From: Ligustrum vulgare
Taxonomy: Eukaryota; Streptophyta; Magnoliopsida; Lamiales; Oleaceae
DNA: 64,000 bases
Reading direction: 5' to 3'
NCBI GenBank assembly: GCA_963555705.1
Contig: OY743189.1
Span: 7,581,501-7,645,500 of the forward strand
The position numbers and the translations under genes were made by a program. Positions 58,008-64,000 of this stretch are shown here, one piece after another; the first letter of the stretch is position 1; the number at the start of each line of letters is the position of its first letter. Under the pieces are notes generated by a model. It saw nothing but the letters and a program-made list of their open reading frames with translations. It did no database searches and had not been told where the DNA came from.

Positions 58008-59424
58008 TGTTGGAATTATATATGTCCATAGAGTATAATTTACGACATTTGAAATAAAATATTAATTGATTGCATTAATATGAATTTGCATTTGTCCGTA
58101 GGTCAATTTAATATTACATATTGAGTGTTTAAGTTGTTAAACACAGAAAGATTCAATTTGTAACTTAATCTAAAATTGACGTTCACGATCAGTAAATAAA
58201 TATGGACAATTTATTTTGATAAGATCGTCTCGGTTTTGTTAAAGTCTATCTTTGACTATGGCAATAAAATTGAGAGTACGTTTGGAACCTATTGGACGAA
58301 ACCACGTGAAATTAATTTGTGACATTGACCATACAAATTTAATTTCACTTGACTATCGTATGTGTGACCTTAATCCTGATCGGATAATGGACTTCGATTA
58401 CTATCTTGAAGTCCATTAAGGTATCAATGGGTGGGATCAAATTACTGATCAATATCTCGGTACTTTGGGAATTAAAGTAAATTAAAAAGGAACATATATT
58501 CGTATTACGGAATCCATCACCTTTTAGGTATGATCATAATCTCACTGATTCTTCTAGTGGACAGTTGAATTTGAGCTCAATAATTCGAAAATGATTGTTG
58601 AATTCTATGATGTGATGTGATCACATCGAACTGTCAGATAAAATATGAGAGTTGAGAGTTTATGAATATTCAGAGAAGGGCATTTTGGTCATTTTTACTT
58701 TCTCCGAATATTTGAGTTGATCGACTGGGGTAACATGTAAGAACGATAACTCAGAGGATATAGTTATTGATTAATTGTTTCAGTAATTCCAATTTTACTA
58801 AGAGTGCAATCTCGTTCTTTTAGTGGAATAGAACGTGATTAATAAATTAATTTTGACTGATCAAGAGTTGACCGAGTCATAATTAATTTATTGGAACTTA
58901 GTTTAATTGGGTTCGATCAGGTTTCCTCGGTGGCTTCACTATAATAGGCTTATATAGGCTTCTTACCTGTAGTGGGCTGTGCAAAAATAGGCCTGGATTA
59001 TGGTATTAGGGTTAGTAGGGTTTTGGAATGTAAAGATATTACAAATAGTCTCCTAAGACTATTTTTCTTAACTAAGTAGGCAAAGCGGCGAGACAAACAC
59101 TAAAGTGTGTAGTGTGTGTTTCCTCTTTACAAAGAAACCCTAATCCTAGTGTAACCTAAATCTTGAGAAAGGTGACCACACACCTGCAAAGCTGTCATTG
59201 GAGAACACCGAGGAAAATTTGAGGGTTTGAAGCTTTGGTGGAATCAAGAAGAAGTGGAAAAAAGAATTTTTGTAGAGCACGTTACAAAGGGTAATATCTT
59301 TTTCTTTCTTGTATGCACAAAATTGTTTATTCCAAGTTAAATACATAAAACAAAAAATCCTGTAACGGGATGAACTTCCACAATAAATCAATTTTTGTGT
59401 GTAGAACAACCGGGGTTCCCAACA
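58008..59424 (+). repeat. 3' LTR of the copia element
   Basis: 1417 bases, TG...CA. A GGCTTATATAGGCTTC TATA-like site at about 58946 and AATAAA-type signals near 59382 suit an LTR promoter and polyadenylation region. Confidence 0.9.
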
Positions 59425-59719
59425 AAATGTACTTTTAGATTGTTATATAAACATACCACCAGAGTTGGATATGAAATCATATCGAGAAACACAAACCAAG
59501 GCAAACCAAAATGTGAAGCAAACATCATACTTGAAATCTGAAAATGGACGTAGAAACACCGAAAATTGGTGATAAAGAAAGGCTTGAACATGATTTTACA
59601 AAATAACTGTCTTAAAAGTAAATTCCCCACCCCTGCCCCTCACCTCGGTCGAGATGCTTAAGGGTTTGATGCAAATGGATTTAGCAGATTTAATTCAAGC
59701 ATTCAACTGAGTACATTAG

Positions 59720-60386
59720 AAGCACAACAAAACTCGGAGGAGGAATGAGAGAAGAAAGAGAATAAGTATTAATTTTAGTGGAAGTAATCTCTCATATTAT
59801 ATACAATAAATTGATGTTCTCACTTTTTTTCTGTTGTGTTGGTTATGATCGACATAACGTCATATATACACATATGTAGTAATTGATCCGCCATATGCAA
59901 AGTACACAACACTTGGACAAAAGGGCACCTTTGATGCTAAAAAACTGACTTAAGCACCAAATGGTGCCTCTCGGAATGCGATCACAAGGCATGGCAGAAA
60001 TACATTATGTTTAATTATCTGTTCGGCTGCATTATAAAGAGAATTGGATTTACAATTTTGATTTATTTGAATTTTCTAGATAAGATGTATGGTTAAAAAC
60101 TGAAATGAAAAAATGTGTGTGGTCGAAAAATGGTTTGAAATATTGTATAAATTAAAACATGCAATCATTGCCATTTTAATATGGCAGCCAAATAGATTAT
60201 AAATTATCGTCCTACTTGCGATTACAAGTTCTAATGCCTTGCGATCGCAACACCTAATAATTTACATATTTACTCATTTTTTCGTCATTTTCAATACCTC
60301 TTTGTGTTGATTTATATATGTACTTCATCCATCCATGATCTTAACATTTATTTGAACAATAATTTAGAAACAACAAATTCCCAACA
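59720..60386 (-). repeat. Repeat family Y, copy 2 (probable solo LTR)
   Basis: On the minus strand starts TGTTGGGAATTTGTTG at 60386; contains TTGTATATAATATGAG as TATA region and a CT-rich leader ending near TTTTGTTGTGCTTC. About 80 percent alike by eye to copy 1 at 47375. No TSD was found. The 295 bases between the copia element and this copy show nothing recognisable. Confidence 0.5.
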
Positions 60387-60479
60387 GTAGACAATAAGTA
60401 ACTGATGGTCTATGTAAGTAAAAAAAGAAATTATATTTTCATTAGATAATGTTGATTAGGACTTACATTTGTTTTACAG

Positions 60480-60740
60480 GAAAAATATGACACTACAATT
60501 CATGAAAAATATGGTTCAAATGTGTCACAACCTGAAATTGACATCGAAGTTTGGTGTGAAGCAAGTCAAGGTCCTTGTAAGGGAAGTCACTTGTATGGGC
60601 TTGGTATTCATAAACCTATTTTGCATAAAGTGGCACATCATGTGGTTCACCTTTTGTTCCAGATGATGGACGAGCTGATTCATTACTTTACAAAGAGAAA
60701 AGATAGATTAACTTACAAAGGAAATGATGGATTACTTTAA
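60480..60740 (+). pseudogene. CACTA second-gene (transposase_24) exon fragment
   Basis: After a good acceptor (TTTTACAG at 60472-60479) the exon reads EKYDTTIHEKYGSNVSQPEI, then IEVWCEASQGPCKGSHLYGLG, the transposase_24 signature EVW...G...KG-x-x-YG(F/L)G. It ends at a TAA at 60738. The flanking DNA has no CACTA terminus nearby. It comes from a different lineage than element A's second gene, whose matching block reads GKEDHSGRVRGYG. Confidence 0.7.
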
Positions 60741-62135
60741 AAAATGGAATATAATAAGCGTGAAGAAGAGAAGCGCATTGAGTTTGAACAAAATCGTACT
60801 TCAGATGTTGGGATAAAGGAATGGGTCACTAGATCTTCAATGGTTGGACGTAGTAAATGTTCATTTTATTAATAAAAAAGTAACAAGATTTTTGAAATGA
60901 AAGCAAAATTAATGTAGTTTTGTGTGATTTTGCTAAATGAATTCATGGAATGAAAATGTTTTGTAATTTTATTGTTGCACTTTAAATATTTAATTTTTAT
61001 TTTATTTTTTTTAATTGTAATCCATATTTCAAACAGAAATATATGTTTATTGTAGAGATCGAGAATTTTTGTGACTTATTTAAATGAATATTTTAATTTC
61101 TTAAAAATGTGTCGCTACCACTTCACCAATTTATTTAAAAACGTATTCGTCTAGCCACATTAAATATTTTGAATTCAACTAGATAAATTTAAATCCATTT
61201 AAGTCGTAGTTCAAATTTCAATTTTAAAAATGTCCAAATTCATTATTTGTTTTTAAGCAAAAATTTAATTATTTTGAATCCAAATTATTTTATGTCTCAA
61301 CTTATAATTTTATCCCTATTATCATCCGATTTAAACTTTAAAGTCAGTCAAGTAAATTTCTTCCTTGTTCAAATTTTAAGTTAAGCCAATCAAAATTCAA
61401 TTATTTGGCACAAATCTTGGAAGCCCAACCATTTTGTAAATATCATCTTATCACATTTCCATTTCTTGACAAATTTCTATTTTCCCAAAATTCTCCTCAA
61501 TTACCATCAATCACAATTTTCCCTAACCTATAAATTTTAAATCCAAGTAGCATTATCTGAAATCTTATTCATTTATCATTTAGCTCAAAATTCCCAACTT
61601 TATTATTTTGTACTATTTAAATGAATTAAACATTTCCTTAATCCAATTCTAGAACTATTTCCTCAATCTCGACAACTTCCAATCCCAAATCTTTCCTTAC
61701 AATATTTACCATAATTCGAATTTTATCATTTACTCAATTTGGGTCAATCACGTTCAATATTTCCTTATTTCAATTTGGAACAGCCAATCAATTGGGCAAC
61801 TTTCCCTTACATGTTCCTCCCACACATGGCTGAATTCCATCTCCAAACCAACACAATATATACCTCCCTCTTTCACATCACGTAGCCACACAGACAGAAC
61901 ACTGGGGACGAATTCTTCATCGTCCGCCAATCTGCAGTCAACCATACCAATATTCCACCATCAACACCACCAAGCCATTGCCAACCACCATGGTTTAAAT
62001 TATCAACCCAAACAACACTCTCGGCCACGCACAATTGTCATCAAATCGCCATCGCCATTGCAACCACCAAACTCACAATTGTGCACCACACAAACAAAGT
62101 TGCAGTATCCACCAAATTTTCATGACCATTACTGA
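60741..62135. other. Unassigned AT-rich stretch
   Basis: A lysine/glutamate-rich frame directly after 60741 may be more of the transposase_24 exon past the stop. The rest is AT-rich; 61900-62110 is CCACCA-rich. No gene recognised. Confidence 0.4.
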
Positions 62136-62860
62136 TGTGTTCCGGACCCTCGACAATCGGAGTCATAGCAGGCTTGACAGAAAAAGTTAAATATTCAAGC
62201 CAAATAAAAGTGCAATCCAGTTAATTATGTCGGAATTAGATGCATAATATGTATTTTTCGAGTAGAAATGGGCCACTAAGCAAAACTCATGGGCAAAAGC
62301 CCTTGAGCCGACTGATTTTATGGCCAAATTCCATCATTTGGGGCTTCAAAACAACAAGTCAATTATGCAGACGGAAATTAGGATTTTTGCGTATTTTTAG
62401 GTTAAATTTTGTTTTTAATTATTTGTTTACCTATTTTAGAATTTTAGTCTAATTAGAATTCTATTTTGAGTCAATTAGCGGCTAGGTTATTTTACTTATT
62501 TATATTCCTTTCCATTCATTGTAATTGAGACTTGAGACTTTGATTTTGATATAAACAATTTTTTATTGAGGATTCAATAAAGTTATAGGTGAATTCCTAT
62601 GTTTTTCGAACTTATCAAGAATATTTCTTGTGGCGTTCAAATATCTAACTTATCAAATATTTGCTAGAATATTTGTGGCGTTAAAATCAGAGACTTATCA
62701 AGGAGATTGGGCAAATCCTTGTGGTGTTTCGAAAGTCTTGGTTCTTTATTCCACATCGTCGAGCCATCACGTCGTGAATATCGGGTCAAGATTCCACCGT
62801 CCATCCACAACCTGGGTTCAGAACTTTCCGGCGTTTCTTCCGCGCTTCGAATCTCATCAT
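62136..62860 (+). repeat. 5' LTR of a second Ty3/gypsy element
   Basis: Starts TGTGTTCCGGACCC and ends about CTCATCA, directly before a primer site. Inside, three diverged units of ACTTATCAA...TTGTGGCGTT lie at about 62609-62735. The start is inferred from TG and the overall LTR look; no 3' LTR is in the window to confirm it. Confidence 0.5.
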
Positions 62861-62861
62861 C

Positions 62862-62873
62862 TGGTATCAGAGC
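62862..62873 (+). other. Primer binding site (tRNA-iMet)
   Basis: TGGTATCAGAGC immediately after the LTR end. Confidence 0.88.
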
Positions 62874-63329
62874 TGGACTCTGAATTCAGGTTTTTCTATC
62901 CAATTTGATTTTAATGTTTATCATCGAGTCCCATAAAAATCATCCATATCTTGTTGAGTGTTTTGTTTTCAATTTTTTGAGTTTTCTTATTCTTCGTGTC
63001 AGTAAAATTTTTCAGTTTTTGATCCATATAAAAATCCAACAAAAATTCAAAAGTATTTTTTTTATTCGATTCTTATCCAAATCATGTTCCGTTTGTTTTG
63101 TTGCGTTCGTGTCGAATTTTGGGATTTATTAAAAAAAAATATTTTTTTTTATTTAATTTTGAAAATTCATTATTAAAAAAAAAAAGAGTTATTCCAAATT
63201 CAAGAACCACTTTCTTGAGTTTCTTTAAAATTCTTGATATTCATTCCCTTCCAAGTCAATAAAAGTCGTTCTTGCTATTTGATGTCTAAATTCTCTTTAT
63301 TCTTGAATTTTTTTAACGTCACATAAGGG
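62874..63329 (+). other. Retroelement leader or gag remnant
   Basis: T-rich sequence with no gag domain; a normal gag gene does not fit in the 456 bases between primer site and protease frame, so a deletion is likely. Confidence 0.5.
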
Positions 63330-64000
63330 ATGGATTATGATTTGGGCTGTTTATTGCAAATTAGATGTTATGTGGATCATAAGGGGTGCAGTTTGGCGAT
63401 TGATGGAAAGTGCTTTACTAATTTTGTTAGTAGCACCGTGGTTGAAAAGTTAGGATTGCCCCTAGAACCACACTATAAACCTTATAGGATGACGTGGATG
63501 AGGGAGTTTGGGAATTTCAAAGTAACCAAACAAGTTCTAGTGCCTATCACCCAGGGAAGGTATAGTGAAGATGTATGGTGTGATGTAGTGCCATTAAAAT
63601 CTTATCATATTTTATTGGGAAAACCTTGGAGACATAGGAGGGAGGCTGTTTATGATAAAAGAATGCACATATACCAATTCCTTAAGAAAGGGAAAACATG
63701 CGTACTATATGGGTTGACATTAGAGGAAGCACTAGAAGATTCACGGAGGGTAAGGAAGGAGAGTGAAAAATGGTGTAATAGGAGGCATCGTGGGGATAAG
63801 GATATTGATAAGAAGGAGGGAGAGTTGAAATTAAAAACAAATAAACAAACTCCAAAATTTGATGAGGAAAAGGTGGAGTTGGAAAGCGAGAAATTGATTA
63901 GGAATGAATTGGGAGTTGAGGTGGAAGTTCAAGATTTGAGCACTGAATTGGACGATCCACATTTGGGAAGCAATGAGGTAGTGCACGAGCGTGGTGATAA
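63330..64000 (+). CDS. Ty3/gypsy retropepsin-region protein, open to window end (partial)
   Basis: From the ATG at 63330 the frame is open for 223 codons to the end of the window. It contains RCYVDHKGCSLAIDGKCFTN, then YRMTWMRE..., VTKQVLVPIT, WCDVVPLKSYHILLGKPWRH, and a charged Glu/Lys-rich linker. This is the protease-like region of plant Ty3/gypsy polyproteins of the type whose aspartic site is IDG(G/K)xxxN rather than DSG. It follows a primer site by only 457 bases. The part before the ATG may have been joined in frame to gag in the intact element. RT and integrase should lie to the right of the window. Confidence 0.75.
   Translation, partial: MDYDLGCLLQIRCYVDHKGCSLAIDGKCFTNFVSSTVVEKLGLPLEPHYKPYRMTWMREFGNFKVTKQVLVPITQGRYSEDVWCDVVPLKSYHILLGKPWRHRREAVYDKRMHIYQFLKKGKTCVLYGLTLEEALEDSRRVRKESEKWCNRRHRGDKDIDKKEGELKLKTNKQTPKFDEEKVELESEKLIRNELGVEVEVQDLSTELDDPHLGSNEVVHERGD

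Larger units (their letters stand above)
52598..59424 (+). mobile_element. Ty1/copia retrotransposon, dead, with perfect TSD
   Basis: Both LTRs start TGTTGGAATTATATATGTCC (52598 and 58008); the 3' LTR ends GGTTCCCAACA at 59424. The 5-bp duplication is exact: AAATG at 52593-52597 and 59425-59429. A purine tract (AAGGGAAAGTGGGAGA) precedes the 3' LTR. The 5' LTR keeps only about 835 of 1417 bases; its R/U5 part, the primer site and gag have been replaced or deleted. The pol order GAG-pre-integrase, integrase, RT, RNase H shows the copia class. The LTR start resembles the Angela/Tork group, which is only an inference. Confidence 0.92.

Noticed and set aside
59146..59630. Two frames of 80-87 codons on the minus strand
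   Set aside because: Antisense to the copia 3' LTR and its flank, without family resemblance.

Overview
The window looks like a transposon-rich intergenic stretch of a plant nuclear genome, most likely a eudicot. The evidence is very AT-rich DNA, nested LTR retrotransposons primed by initiator-methionine tRNA, CACTA (En/Spm) transposons with plant tnp2 transposase, plant-type LINE, hAT, PIF/Harbinger and FAR1/MULE fragments, an endogenous caulimovirid fragment, and broken plant genes (LOG, PFK, IRX10-like, BODYGUARD-like, AGC kinase). I cannot name the species. No complete, clearly functional host gene was found. The only long intact reading frames are a 181-codon ORF of unknown function at the left edge, a 1083-codon CACTA transposase, and a retroelement protease frame running off the right edge.

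Left part (1-14.9 kb): an unknown ORF and an intronless LOG-like pseudogene are followed by a cascade of short degenerate repeats and a small solo LTR. A 2.85-kb solo LTR (family X, copy X1, 4382-14870) is split by about 7.6 kb of foreign DNA. That insert is a CACTA element on the minus strand (element A, 5950-12697) with an intact tnp2 gene, a broken second gene and a missing 3' end, followed by a decayed coat-protein-region fragment of an endogenous caulimovirid (12698-13572). A small MITE lies inside the right half of X1.

Middle (14.9-39 kb): a BODYGUARD-like hydrolase fragment next to a Helitron-like 3' terminus, two arrays of degenerate repeats, a FAR1/FRS-type pseudogene (minus strand), a dead Tekay-type Ty3/gypsy chromovirus (24830-32657) with a truncated 5' LTR, long CT/GA microsatellites, a hAT MITE, an AGC-kinase fragment, a hairpin-containing tandem array and a PIF/Harbinger transposase remnant.

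39-51 kb: the most interesting object is a complete non-autonomous CACTA element (39101-44016, TSD TTA) carrying pieces of at least two cellular genes: a signal-peptide exon resembling exon 1 of an IRX10-type GT47 xylosyltransferase, and three exons of a plant ATP-dependent phosphofructokinase with their splice sites. It also carries DNA related to LTR family X. Next come a deletion derivative of CACTA element A (element C), a LINE fragment, a minus-strand repeat (family Y) and a second family-X solo LTR (X2, 48046-50956).

51-64 kb: a dead Ty1/copia element with a perfect 5-bp TSD (AAATG), a second copy of repeat Y, a CACTA second-gene exon, and the 5' LTR, primer binding site and protease region of another Ty3/gypsy element cut by the window end. 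The layout is one of repeated nesting, capture and decay rather than an operon-like or pathway unit.
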